DNA from: Photobacterium frigidiphilum
GTDB taxonomy: Bacteria > Pseudomonadota > Gammaproteobacteria > Enterobacterales > Vibrionaceae
DNA length: 49,095 nucleotides
Assembly (NCBI RefSeq): GCF_003025615.1
Contig: NZ_PYMJ01000039.1
Location: 1 to 49,095, forward strand
Direction: 5' to 3'
The notes under the pieces were generated by a model that was given only the letters and a program-made list of their open reading frames with translations, did not search any database and was not told the origin of the DNA. The position numbers and the translations under genes are program-made. Shown here in pieces: positions 9,816 to 18,381 of this stretch. The number at the start of each line of letters is the position of its first letter. Position 1 is the stretch's first letter.

Positions 9816-9953
9816 ATGAAGATGATATCAATGCTGTTTTCAATTGGCCAAAGGTTGATTCAAGGCACCAGTTGGGATGAAGCCGTTCTGGCAAACGGCT
9901 ATTACTCCGATGAAGCATCCTTCAGAAGCAAAAAGTATTACACGGAAGTTTGA
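9816..9953 (+). CDS. Possible very small ORF or gene remnant
   Basis: A 45-codon frame starting MKMISMLFSIGQRL and ending with a polar, aromatic stretch (SWDEAVLANGYYSDEASF). The protein-like composition is the only support. There is no clear ribosome binding site, the frame opens just after a TGA, and no family was recognised. It could be the tail of a decayed gene. Confidence 0.22.
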   Translation: MKMISMLFSIGQRLIQGTSWDEAVLANGYYSDEASFRSKKYYTEV

Positions 9954-10006
9954 TCGTAAAAAAGACATCTACTTTATGTGGTTAAGAAAGAACCTAATTC
10001 AGACAC

Positions 10007-10044
10007 AAAAAAAGCGCTGTCGTATGAATGAGCAGCGCTTTTTG
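10007..10044. terminator. Terminator downstream of malK
   Basis: Inverted repeat AAAAAGCGCTG / CAGCGCTTTTT around a 13-nt loop, with A tract and T tract on opposite sides, so it can act in both directions. It lies just past the malK stop codon. Confidence 0.75.
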
Positions 10045-10066
10045 TTATAGAGAGAAACAGAAGGGC

Positions 10067-11176
10067 TTATATGCCAGTTTCTTGGTATAGACGACGGCAG
10101 GCACGACCATCGCTATGGAATAGATGACAACGGTGTGCAGGTATGCCCACTTTAAAGCTATCACCAGCTTCTATTTGTAGTGTATCCGGACGACGATAGA
10201 TGAAATCTGCATCCACGTGATCTAGGTGGATATAGGCTTGAGTTTCGTAGCCTAGCTTCTCGACAACTTGTACTGTACCTTCGATGCTTGTATCACCTTC
10301 TTCAGCTGATACAAGGTGTTCAGGGCGAATACCCAGTGACATACGGTCGCCTTTCGTGACTGTTGTGCCATCAACAGGGATCCAGAATGCTTTTCCATCA
10401 GCCGTTTGTACCATAACGCGCTCATCTTCAACTTGTTCGATAAACACACTCATGAAGTTCATCTTTGGTGAGCCGATGAAGCCAGCAACAAAGCGATTCT
10501 GTGGATAATGGTATAACTCTAATGGTTTACCTACCTGAGAAACATAACCACCATCAAGAACCACAATTTTTTCAGCCATGGTCATTGCTTCTATTTGATC
10601 ATGCGTTACGTAGATCATGGTACAGCCGAGCTGTTTGTGCAGCTTAGCAATTTCGATGCGCATTTGAACACGAAGCGCGGCATCTAGATTCGATAGTGGT
10701 TCATCAAGTAGGAATACATTGGGCTGAGACACAATGGTACGACCAATCGCAACACGTTGACGTTGACCACCAGAAAGCGATTTAGGCTGACGTTCCAGTA
10801 AGTGACCAAGCTGAAGAATATCAGCTGCGTTATTAACGCGTTTTTTGATCTCGCTCTTATCTGCTTTGGCTAATTTCATACCGAAAGACATGTTGTCGAA
10901 GAGATTTAAGTGCGGATAAAGAGCATATGATTGGAATACCATACCAACCCCACGATCAGAAGGCGGAACGTCATTCATGCGTTCTTTGCCGAAGTATAAA
11001 TCGCCCGACGTGATATCTTCCAAACCAGCGATGCAACGAAGAAGAGTTGATTTACCACAGCCTGATGGACCAACAAATACTACAAATTCCCCTTCAGCGA
11101 TCTCGAGATCGACATTTTTGGAAATCAGGTTATCTCCATATGCTTTACATACATTTCGTAAAGTGACACTCGTCAT
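10067..11176 (-). CDS. malK: Maltose/maltodextrin import ATP-binding protein MalK
   Basis: A 369-residue ABC ATPase that powers the MalFG permease. Walker A GPSGCGKST, signature LSGGQRQRVAIGR, Walker B VFLLDEPLSNLD and the switch His in IYVTHD are all present. The C-terminal ~130 residues form the MOP/regulatory domain typical of MalK (LGIRPEHL). The start at 11176 (MTSVTLRNVCKAYG) aligns with E. coli MalK (371 aa) and is preceded by AGAGGAAAAGG. A frame extension of 11 codons to 11209 is not needed. It is transcribed divergently from malEFG, as in enterics, across a ~620-bp control region. Confidence 0.96.
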   Translation of the reverse strand: MTSVTLRNVCKAYGDNLISKNVDLEIAEGEFVVFVGPSGCGKSTLLRCIAGLEDITSGDLYFGKERMNDVPPSDRGVGMVFQSYALYPHLNLFDNMSFGMKLAKADKSEIKKRVNNAADILQLGHLLERQPKSLSGGQRQRVAIGRTIVSQPNVFLLDEPLSNLDAALRVQMRIEIAKLHKQLGCTMIYVTHDQIEAMTMAEKIVVLDGGYVSQVGKPLELYHYPQNRFVAGFIGSPKMNFMSVFIEQVEDERVMVQTADGKAFWIPVDGTTVTKGDRMSLGIRPEHLVSAEEGDTSIEGTVQVVEKLGYETQAYIHLDHVDADFIYRRPDTLQIEAGDSFKVGIPAHRCHLFHSDGRACRRLYQETGI

Positions 11177-11800
11177 CGAGCCTTTTCCTCTAAGTTGTGT
11201 TACCTGCAAAACGTTATCAATAAGGCATAGTATTCATGCTTAGTCTTGCGGGTAAAGAATTTTTAGGTGTAGTGAAGAAAAAAATGGGTAGCGTAAGTAT
11301 CATCCAGGCAGTGGAAGAATGGCTACCCTGACCAAATTCCTACTACTTACTTCCCCAAGAAGTAATAGGATGCTGTCGTTTTCAATAAAGTGTTATTAAA
11401 AATTAAAATCTGCATAAAGCAGAACAGTTAAAGCTTCTTCATCTACCCCATGGGGTATGTTGCTCATCTTACGCAACTATCATTATGAAACATCATCCTT
11501 GAAAAGAATTTAAAAGGGGGATAAAGGGGGGAGGAGTGTTTGGATCACACTTTGATATACCGGTTACTGATGTGCCCTTTTAATCCAAGTACTATGTGCG
11601 TTGTATCACAATCAGGCCACGTTTTTAGATCTGCGTCACGAATTGAAATGACGGAGATCACGCTTTTAAATCTTAGGGATGGGGGCGTAGGGCTCAGGAT
11701 GATGCCGAGGGTTCATTACTGGTGGATGATACAGACTGCAAATTGTGCTGCAGAGGATTTTCTGGAGTACAACATATAACAATCATGAAGGATGTTAGCA
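11177..11800. promoter_or_regulatory. Divergent malK / malEFG control region
   Basis: About 620 bp between the divergent malK and malE starts. It contains two G-rich MalT-box-like sequences (entered separately), further G-runs near 11677-11695, and CRP-like half-sites (for example ATCACA around 11544). No coding frame in it looks real. The arrangement parallels the E. coli malK-malE regulatory interval, but spacing and promoter elements could not be assigned with certainty. Confidence 0.6.
11517..11537 (+). promoter_or_regulatory. Two tandem MalT-box-like sites
   Basis: GGGGATAAAG (11517-11526) and GGGGAGGAGT (11528-11537) match the MalT consensus GGGGA(T/G)GAGG at 8/10 and 9/10 positions, 11 bp apart in the same orientation. 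MalT activates maltose promoters from repeated boxes; activity here is inferred. Confidence 0.5.
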
Positions 11801-12982
11801 ATGAAGAAAGTCCTCAGTACTGTCGCATTTTGTACCCTTGCTGCTTTAGGTTCTGTCTCTGCACATGCAGCGATTGAAGAAGGCCAATTGACCATTTGGA
11901 TTAATGGTGACAAAGGTTACAACGGCTTGGCAGAAGTAGGTAAACAGTTTGAAGAAGACACAGGCATAAAAGTGACAGTTGCTTTTCCTGATGGTCTATC
12001 TGAGAAATTTCCTCAGGTAGCGGCTGCTGGTGATGGTCCAGATATCGTATTTTGGGCGCACGATCGCTTTGGTGGCTACGCCAAATCTGGTTTGTTAGCT
12101 GAAGTTAAGCCATCTAAAGAACTAAAAGATAAAATCATCGATTTTACTTGGGATGCTGTGCAGTACGAAGGTAAATACATCGGCTACCCAGTTGCAGTTG
12201 AAGCACTTTCTTTAATTTATAACAAGGATCTTGTTCCAAACCCACCTAAGAACTGGGAAGACGTTGAAGCACTAGACAAGAAGCTTCAGAAAGATGGTAA
12301 GAAAGCCATCATGTGGAACCTAAAAGAACCGTACTTCACATGGCCACTACTGTCTGCTGACGGTGGCTACGCGTTCAAGTTTACTGCTGACGGCTACGAT
12401 GTGAAAGATGTGGGTGTTAACAATGCTGGCGCGAAGCGTGGCATGACGTTCATCAAGAACCTTATTGACAAAAAAGTGATCTCTGCCGATATGGACTACA
12501 GCATCTCAGATGCTGAGTTTAACAAAGGTAACGTAGCAATGACTATTAACGGCCCATGGGCATGGGGTAACGCTGATAAGTCAGGCATTAACTACGGTGT
12601 TGCTCTGCTTCCTAAACTAAATGGTAGCCCATCTAAGCCATTCGTCGGTATCCTGACTGCGGGTATTAGCTCTGCGTCACCAAACCAAGATTTAGCTGTT
12701 GAGTTTATCGAAAACTACCTACTGACTGATGAAGGTCTAGGTAAGGTTAACGATGATAAGCCACTAGGTGCTGTTGCGCTGAAATCATTCCAGAAGAAGC
12801 TAAACAAAGATCCCCGTATTGCTGCCACTATGGATAACGCAATGAACGGCGAAATCATGCCTAACGTTCCGCAGATGGCTGCATTCTGGTATGCCCAGGG
12901 TAATGCAATTAAGAACATTGTTGATGGTCGTCAGGACATTAATGGTGCGCTAGATGAAGCCGCTGGTCACATGCTTAAGTAA
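11801..12982 (+). CDS. malE: Maltose/maltodextrin-binding periplasmic protein MalE
   Basis: A 393-residue MalE with a signal peptide (MKKVLSTVAFCTLAAL, ending SAHA) and a mature start IEEGQLTIWINGDKGYNGL that closely parallels E. coli MalE. FWAHDRFGGYAKSGLLAEV and NDDKPLGAVALKS are also present. The start at 11801 is chosen because GAAGGA lies 8 nt upstream; a reading from 11792 overlaps that site. It is the first gene of malEFG and is followed by a stem-loop before malF. It is highly similar to the copy at 61-1245. Confidence 0.96.
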   Translation: MKKVLSTVAFCTLAALGSVSAHAAIEEGQLTIWINGDKGYNGLAEVGKQFEEDTGIKVTVAFPDGLSEKFPQVAAAGDGPDIVFWAHDRFGGYAKSGLLAEVKPSKELKDKIIDFTWDAVQYEGKYIGYPVAVEALSLIYNKDLVPNPPKNWEDVEALDKKLQKDGKKAIMWNLKEPYFTWPLLSADGGYAFKFTADGYDVKDVGVNNAGAKRGMTFIKNLIDKKVISADMDYSISDAEFNKGNVAMTINGPWAWGNADKSGINYGVALLPKLNGSPSKPFVGILTAGISSASPNQDLAVEFIENYLLTDEGLGKVNDDKPLGAVALKSFQKKLNKDPRIAATMDNAMNGEIMPNVPQMAAFWYAQGNAIKNIVDGRQDINGALDEAAGHMLK

Positions 12983-12991
12983 TTCTTTTTG

Positions 12992-13012
12992 CGGGGAGGG
13001 GTAACCTTCCCC
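12992..13012 (+). terminator. malE-malF intergenic stem-loop
   Basis: GGGGAGG / CCTTCCCC inverted repeat with one bulge and a 5-nt loop, followed by ATTTTATT. It probably protects or attenuates the transcript, so that the abundant binding protein is made in excess of the permease. Confidence 0.5.
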
Positions 13013-13047
13013 ATTTTATTGTCATTTTTTGCTAGCAAGGAGCTGAG

Positions 13048-14622
13048 ATGCAGTCGGTTCAAGGTGCAGGGCTTTTGGATTCAAAACAAGAACGCCCTAA
13101 ATTAAATTATCGTAAGTGGCTTAAATGGTCGCTATTAGGCATGATCGGTGTTGTTAATGGTTATGCTACCGTATTGATGTATGCTCAAGGTGAAATACCT
13201 TTTGCTCTTCTTACCGTTGTTCTAACCGCACTTGCTCTTTATATTTTTGGAAGCAACAAAACATACGCTCATCGTTATATCTTCCCTGGTGTTGCAGGGA
13301 TGCTTGTTTTTATTATTTTCCCATTGATTTACACCATAGGACTGGCGTTTACCAACTACAGCGCATCAAACCAGTTAACATTGGAAAGAACACAATCAGT
13401 CTTGGAACAGCGTAGTTTCCAGTCTGGTGAAAGTTATGGCTTTGATCTCTATAAAGTAGAGAATGGTCATCAGCTGGTTATTAAAGCTGATGGTGAGCTA
13501 TTGGTTTCTGATGTCTTCGAACTCGCCAATACAACTTCTGAAGCGATGACTCTTCGTCAAGTTGATAGTGTTCAGGGTGAAAAAGAGAAGATCAAATCAA
13601 TCGTTAAAAACCGCGCTAACTTAACAAAAGTTGAGCTAGTGATGCCTGATGGTCATGAGATTCGTATGAGTGGCTTACGTAAGTTTGCTGCCGATACAGA
13701 TCTCTTTACGCTTCAGGAAGATGGTCTGAGCATGCTGAATAATAAAACTCAGCAAATGTATCAGCCAAATATGGAAATTGGTTTTTATCAGCCTATTGAC
13801 GCAGACGGTAAATTTGTAGATAAGCCTATCTCTCCTGGATTTGTTGTAACGGTGGGTGGTGCCAATTTCGAGCGAGTGATGACGGATGATGGTATTAAAG
13901 AACCTTTTATTGATATCTTTATCTGGACTGTGGTTTTTGCTTTTTTAGCGGTCGCGTTAACACTGGCTTTAGGTATGGTACTAGCGTGTCTCGTTCAGTG
14001 GGAGCCATTACAAGGTAGCAGTATTTATCGCGTACTTCTTATTCTCCCTTACGCGGTGCCAGCGTTTATTTCAATATTGATATTTAAAGGCTTGTTTAAC
14101 CAGAGCTTTGGTGAAATCAACTTGTTCCTTGAAGCCATATTTGGGATTAAACCATCTTGGTTCTCTGATCCAATTATGGCTCGATTGATGGTTGTGTTAG
14201 TGAACACTTGGCTTGGCTTCCCATATATGATGATTTTATGTATGGGTCTGTTGAAGTCGATTCCTGATGACCTATATGAAGCGTCTGCTATTGATGGTGC
14301 GGGTCCTATTCAGAACTTTTTCACAATCACACTTCCGATGATGATTAAGCCTTTGACACCACTGCTTATTGCTAGCTTTGCATTTAACTTCAATAACTTT
14401 GTTATGATTCAGCTATTGACGGCTGGTGGCCCTAATATGGTGGGTACTTCAGAGCCTGCTGGTTACACTGACTTGCTAGTAAGCTATACCTACCGTATTG
14501 CCTTTGAAGGTGGCGGTGGTCAAGACTTTGGTCTTGCAGGTGCAATCGCAACAATTATTTTCTTACTGGTGGGTGGTATGGCACTACTTAATCTTCGATT
14601 CACTAAGCTTTCACAAGACTAA
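13048..14622 (+). CDS. malF: Maltose/maltodextrin ABC transporter permease MalF
   Basis: A 524-residue inner-membrane permease, close to E. coli MalF (514). The N-terminal membrane helices (WSLLGMIGVVNGYATVLMY, then YIFPGVAGMLVFIIFPLIY) are followed by the large periplasmic P2 loop (~residues 105-285) that contacts MalE, then the core permease helices. The cytoplasmic EAA loop that docks MalK is visible as EASAIDGAGPIQNFFTITLP. It lies 65 bp after malE and 11 bp before malG. Confidence 0.96.
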   Translation: MQSVQGAGLLDSKQERPKLNYRKWLKWSLLGMIGVVNGYATVLMYAQGEIPFALLTVVLTALALYIFGSNKTYAHRYIFPGVAGMLVFIIFPLIYTIGLAFTNYSASNQLTLERTQSVLEQRSFQSGESYGFDLYKVENGHQLVIKADGELLVSDVFELANTTSEAMTLRQVDSVQGEKEKIKSIVKNRANLTKVELVMPDGHEIRMSGLRKFAADTDLFTLQEDGLSMLNNKTQQMYQPNMEIGFYQPIDADGKFVDKPISPGFVVTVGGANFERVMTDDGIKEPFIDIFIWTVVFAFLAVALTLALGMVLACLVQWEPLQGSSIYRVLLILPYAVPAFISILIFKGLFNQSFGEINLFLEAIFGIKPSWFSDPIMARLMVVLVNTWLGFPYMMILCMGLLKSIPDDLYEASAIDGAGPIQNFFTITLPMMIKPLTPLLIASFAFNFNNFVMIQLLTAGGPNMVGTSEPAGYTDLLVSYTYRIAFEGGGGQDFGLAGAIATIIFLLVGGMALLNLRFTKLSQD

Positions 14623-14633
14623 GGAGAGACGTT

Positions 14634-15524
14634 ATGGCTATGGTTCCATCAAGATCATTGAAATATAGAGTTTGGGCTACACATATAGGCTTGTGTATTT
14701 TCTTATCAATGATTATCTTTCCGTTGTTGATGATAATTGCAATTTCATTCCGTGAAGGTAACTTTGCAGGTGGTGAGATAATCCCAACTAACCCAACATT
14801 GGATCACTGGCGCTTAGCTCTCGGATTCGCTGTGACTAATAATGATGGCAGTATAACGCCACCACCATTCCCTGTTTTACTATGGTTATGGAATACAGTA
14901 AAAGTTGCAGGTATTACATCAGTTATCATTGTTGCATTATCGACAACAAGTGCTTATGCATTTGCTCGTATGCGTTTTAAAGGCAAGAACACAATCCTTA
15001 AAGGGATGATGATTTTCCAAATGTTCCCTGCAGTACTTGCATTGGTTGCTCTATATGCATTGTTTGACCGTTTAGGCCAGTATATTCCATTCATGGGACT
15101 GAATACGCATGGTGGTTTGATCTTTGCCTACTTAGGAGGGATCGCACTTCACGTATGGACTATTAAAGGTTACTTTGAAACAATTGATGTTTCGCTGGAA
15201 GAAGCTGCAGCACTTGATGGTGCAACGCCGTGGCAAGCATTCCGCTATGTTCTGCTCCCATTATCAGTGCCAATTCTAGCGGTTGTTTTCATCCTGTCGT
15301 TCATCGGCTTGGTTGGAGAAGTACCTGTGGCATCATTGCTATTAACGGATGTGAATAATTACACGTTAGCAGTCGGTATGCAGCAATATCTATACCCACA
15401 GAATTACCTATGGGGTGATTTCGCAGCGGCTGCTGTACTATCAGCAATACCTATTACTATTGTGTTTTTGCTTGCTCAGAAATTCCTAGTCGGTGGTTTA
15501 ACTGCGGGTGGTGTGAAGGGTTAA
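14634..15524 (+). CDS. malG: Maltose/maltodextrin ABC transporter permease MalG
   Basis: A 296-residue permease, the same size as E. coli MalG. Six membrane helices are expected; the EAA loop reads EEAAALDGATPWQAFRYVLLP. The C-terminus GGLTAGGVKG matches the MalG tail that reaches into the MalE/MalF substrate path. The ribosome site AAGGAGAG lies just upstream, in the short gap after malF. It is the last gene of the operon and is followed by a good terminator. Confidence 0.96.
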   Translation: MAMVPSRSLKYRVWATHIGLCIFLSMIIFPLLMIIAISFREGNFAGGEIIPTNPTLDHWRLALGFAVTNNDGSITPPPFPVLLWLWNTVKVAGITSVIIVALSTTSAYAFARMRFKGKNTILKGMMIFQMFPAVLALVALYALFDRLGQYIPFMGLNTHGGLIFAYLGGIALHVWTIKGYFETIDVSLEEAAALDGATPWQAFRYVLLPLSVPILAVVFILSFIGLVGEVPVASLLLTDVNNYTLAVGMQQYLYPQNYLWGDFAAAAVLSAIPITIVFLLAQKFLVGGLTAGGVKG

Positions 15525-15544
15525 TCACAGCCAGCAAAAAATAG

Positions 15545-15575
15545 AAAGCTTGCCTAAATGGCAGGCTTTTTTTTT
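15545..15575 (+). terminator. malEFG terminator
   Basis: AAAGCTTGCC / GGCAGGCTTT stem (one G-T wobble), 5-nt loop, followed by a run of T. It lies 21 bp after malG. Confidence 0.85.
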
Positions 15576-15975
15576 GCTTTTATTTGGTGCTGAAAATGGT
15601 TCAGAAACACACGTGATTACGCTATTAAAGGAAATGAAATATTCTCTTAAGGATGAACGTTAGGGTTTTAAAGCGACGCTATGACTGCTAGTATCATACT
15701 TGTAGGGAATTATCTCTTGAGTGAAGACTTAATGGTCAAACTTGTTTTCTTCAGTCAGATATAACAAGAAGCCTACATTAAAAGAGCTTCTTGGTTAAAG
15801 GATAACAATAATAATAAGGCTCATTCCTTTTCACTTAGGGGTGAGTCACTCCTAAGTGTAGAGCTTAACTAATGGTTTGGTCGCCGATCTGTTAAGAATT
15901 CTACGCTTAACTTAATATTGGCGTTGCTGCATAGCTGGACTTACCTTTTGTTAGATAAGTTTTATTAGTAACCAG

Positions 15976-16001
15976 AACCCGGTGCTTTCACCGGGTTTTT
16001 T
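15976..16001 (+). terminator. Orphan rho-independent terminator
   Basis: Perfect AACCCGGTG / CACCGGGTT stem with a 4-nt loop, followed by TTTTT. It lies 400 bp beyond the malG terminator with no gene between, so it may end a small RNA. Confidence 0.8.
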
Positions 16002-16011
16002 GTATCTGGTA

Positions 16012-16049
16012 TTCTGAATGGTCAGATAATTAGTGGAATTGGTATTAGT
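16012..16049 (+). repeat. 38-nt dispersed repeat, copy 1
   Basis: It begins TTCTGAATGGTCAGATAATT and ends GGAATTGGTATTAGT. It matches 23051-23088 at 36 of 38 positions. It is probably an end or fragment of a miniature mobile element (inference). Confidence 0.6.
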
Positions 16050-16214
16050 TTTAATCACCGTTAAATCCACTTAACACCGCTCTAGCCCGTTTAGTTTACT
16101 ACTCGAATACTAACCCTCACATATACAATTATTGTCTATCATGATGCCTTTTGGGAGTGATTCTGGCTATTTGATATTTCTATGAGGTATCCTTGGTGAG
16201 ATGCTTAGGCGGGG

Positions 16215-17456
16215 TTAATGGGAAAGACGGTTACGACCAGACTCTTTGGCTCTATATAATGCGTCATCAGCCGCTTTTAATACTATGTCTGGATTAGAGG
16301 TTGGTTCGCTATCTGCAATTCCAATACTTACTGTTACATGAATATAGCGATGTATAACGTTATTTTTTCGCGTCATACTGCCTTGTTTATCATTGTCTGG
16401 ACGTTCAGCATAATTTCGAAGTACTAAATTATATTCTGCAATAGCGATCCGTAATTTGTCTAAACATTCTTCACATTGTTCGCTTTTCTTACCTTTAAAT
16501 AAAATGGTAAATTCTTCGCCACCATATCGGAATATTTGTGCACCTCCTCCTACCTTCGCTATTAACTGAGCCACTAACGTTAAAACGTTGTCACCCGTTT
16601 TATGACCATATAAATCATTGAATTTTTTGAAATGATCTATATCTAGCATGGCTAAAGTATAGGTTTTCCCGAGATTCTTTAATTCTGTTTCTAGTGCTCG
16701 TCGTCCTGGAATATTGGTGAGTTGATCGATAAAGGCTTGTTCGTGGCTACAAATAATGAGGTTAAACATGTGCAGTAGGGCAGCTAACGTAAAGGCTGAG
16801 CAAGAGACTAAGCCATATTGAAAAAAAATGAAGGTTAAGCTGGAGAATAGTACTCCTATAAATACTGCTTGGTCAGAGCCATAATTACGAAATAAAATCA
16901 TAAACGTGCTAGTGCCAGCGACCACGACTCCCCAGAAAATGAATAAAAGAGGAAGAGGAGAAAAGTGTAATTGTGTTAGTAATCCTGAATTCCACAGCGA
17001 TGAAAGATCCGATTTTTCAATATATTGAATGAGGATAGTTGACCAAATGATTTGTATTGCAATAAATAAACAAAAGTAGCCTCCAAATAAAGACCATAAC
17101 CGTTTATCTGGCAGTTTATGCACGAGTAATAAATTGAGCGGTAATAGAGTCGCCAATAAATAATAAATGAGTTTTGTCGTATTATTGGTCAGTGGGGCTT
17201 GTAAGTAATTTTGTACAATGTAGTACGCAATTATCATCAATAATGCGACAAGGCTCGTACGCCCTTGATTAAATGGCTGGCTAAGAATAATGATAAGAGC
17301 AAAAAGGATATAAGGCAGTGTTAACAGTAAATTTTGATAAACAAGCAACGTTTCACGACCTTCTTTTAATGAGATAACCATTAAGAAAGAGAGTAATGAT
17401 GGTATTCCAAAGCGAAATCCAGGGTTTCTGAAAATGGAAAATGATAGTAGCTGCAC
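16215..17456 (-). CDS. Membrane diguanylate cyclase (GGDEF domain)
   Basis: A 413-residue protein. The first ~240 residues are a multi-helix membrane sensor (seven or so segments, no recognised ligand motif). The C-terminal ~170 residues are a GGDEF domain with LDIDHFKKFNDLYGH, an intact active site RYGGEEF (~residue 312) and SVGIADSEP. It should make c-di-GMP at the inner membrane. The inhibitory I-site RxxD expected five residues before GGEEF is absent (GGGAQIF lies there), so product inhibition by that route is unlikely. An insertion between GGEEF and the SVGIA strand (~residues 345-370) is longer than usual. It is transcribed alone and converges on malG. Confidence 0.9.
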   Translation of the reverse strand: MQLLSFSIFRNPGFRFGIPSLLSFLMVISLKEGRETLLVYQNLLLTLPYILFALIIILSQPFNQGRTSLVALLMIIAYYIVQNYLQAPLTNNTTKLIYYLLATLLPLNLLLVHKLPDKRLWSLFGGYFCLFIAIQIIWSTILIQYIEKSDLSSLWNSGLLTQLHFSPLPLLFIFWGVVVAGTSTFMILFRNYGSDQAVFIGVLFSSLTFIFFQYGLVSCSAFTLAALLHMFNLIICSHEQAFIDQLTNIPGRRALETELKNLGKTYTLAMLDIDHFKKFNDLYGHKTGDNVLTLVAQLIAKVGGGAQIFRYGGEEFTILFKGKKSEQCEECLDKLRIAIAEYNLVLRNYAERPDNDKQGSMTRKNNVIHRYIHVTVSIGIADSEPTSNPDIVLKAADDALYRAKESGRNRLSH

Positions 17457-17692
17457 TTAAAGCAATTCCTTTGTCATTGAGTCTATACCCAAGTTACCTC
17501 TGAATCTTGCATCTTTAGTTGACTTGGGTATATATGAATTTCAAGGCACATACATATACAATAGACGACATTGAGATGTTAGCTCAGTTGTCTTAATGCA
17601 TTAGCATTTTATTCTACAAATATTTGAGGGTTTTATTGGCATGATAATGCAGAAGGAGCCTTAAGGCCCCTAGCTGGTAACGCTGTAGGTAT
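17457..17692. repeat. Intergenic region with an inverted repeat
   Basis: TATACCCAAGT (17484-17494) and ACTTGGGTATA (17522-17532) form an 11-bp inverted repeat around a 27-nt spacer containing CTCTGAATCTTGCATC. The arm sequence also occurs singly at 9706-9716. This looks like a small palindromic repeat element rather than a terminator, as no T run follows. Nothing else is seen in this gap. Confidence 0.5.
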
Positions 17693-18235
17693 TTACTTAA
17701 TAAGGTAAGGAAATAGCTTTCTTTTCTGTGCGTCTGTTAGATTCTCTACACATTCAACATTGCGCTCAGGAATACCATCAGGATCAGGGTAGTGTTTTAG
17801 CACTTTTTCCATGCTTTCTTCTCTAATCAGGTGAAAGATAGGGTAAGGCGAACGATTAGTGAGGTTTTCTGCATCTTCTGGCTCGGCACCATAAAAACAG
17901 TAATCAGGGTGGAAGCTGGCAATTTGATAGATGCCACTTTTGTTCATTTGAATGACAAGCCCTTCAACCAAATCAAGAAACTGATTATAGTCATCGAATT
18001 CTTTAAATAAGTTGGGTGCAACCACCAAGGTTGTTTCTAATTCTTCTACTGGTGTTTGATCCAATGTTTGCAATTCTTGATAGATAGTTTCCAATAAAAC
18101 ATCTTCTGAAGCGTCTTCGCAAACGTGTATTTTTATTTGTTTATTACGATTAGGTTTTGCGGCAAAAGGACATAAATTCAGGCCAATAACGACGTCTTCT
18201 AACCATTGCTGAACATCTTTTTCTACTTGTGACAT
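17693..18235 (-). CDS. DUF1415 family protein
   Basis: A 180-residue soluble protein of the DUF1415 family, recognised from WLEDVVIGLNLCPFAAKP near the N-terminus, IASFHPDYCFYGAEPED in the middle and NRSPYPIFHLIRE after it. The function of the family is unknown; the conserved Cys, His and Asp residues suggest an enzyme or metal site (inference). It is transcribed from its own region downstream of the rnb terminator. Confidence 0.85.
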   Translation of the reverse strand: MSQVEKDVQQWLEDVVIGLNLCPFAAKPNRNKQIKIHVCEDASEDVLLETIYQELQTLDQTPVEELETTLVVAPNLFKEFDDYNQFLDLVEGLVIQMNKSGIYQIASFHPDYCFYGAEPEDAENLTNRSPYPIFHLIREESMEKVLKHYPDPDGIPERNVECVENLTDAQKRKLFPYLIK

Positions 18236-18330
18236 AGCTGACTCTGCATTTGTTGTAATTATGAAATGAATTGTATCAATCGAGAGATATAATTTTTGTT
18301 TTATTTGTTCAATTCATCTGTATTGAAAAT

Positions 18331-18363
18331 AAAAAGGCCAGCTTCTTATGGCTGACCTTTCAT
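18331..18363 (-). terminator. rnb terminator
   Basis: On the minus strand, AAAGGTCAGC / GCTGGCCTTT (one wobble) with an 8-nt loop runs into a T run. It is positioned just after the rnb stop codon. Confidence 0.8.
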
Positions 18364-18381
18364 TTTAAAAAGAGAAAGTGA

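Larger units (their letters stand above)
9657..10006. other. Intergenic region downstream of the efflux operon
   Basis: About 350 bp. It holds a copy of a short dispersed motif (9694-9716, entered separately) and a weak 45-codon open frame at 9816-9953 (entered separately). No terminator was recognised directly after the pump gene. Confidence 0.5.
15576..16214. other. 640-bp gene-free region with an orphan terminator and a repeat copy
   Basis: No credible protein frame was found. It contains a strong rho-independent terminator at 15976-16001 with no upstream gene except malG, whose own terminator comes first. It also contains a 38-nt repeat copy at 16012-16049. A small RNA ending at that terminator is possible. 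Confidence 0.5.
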
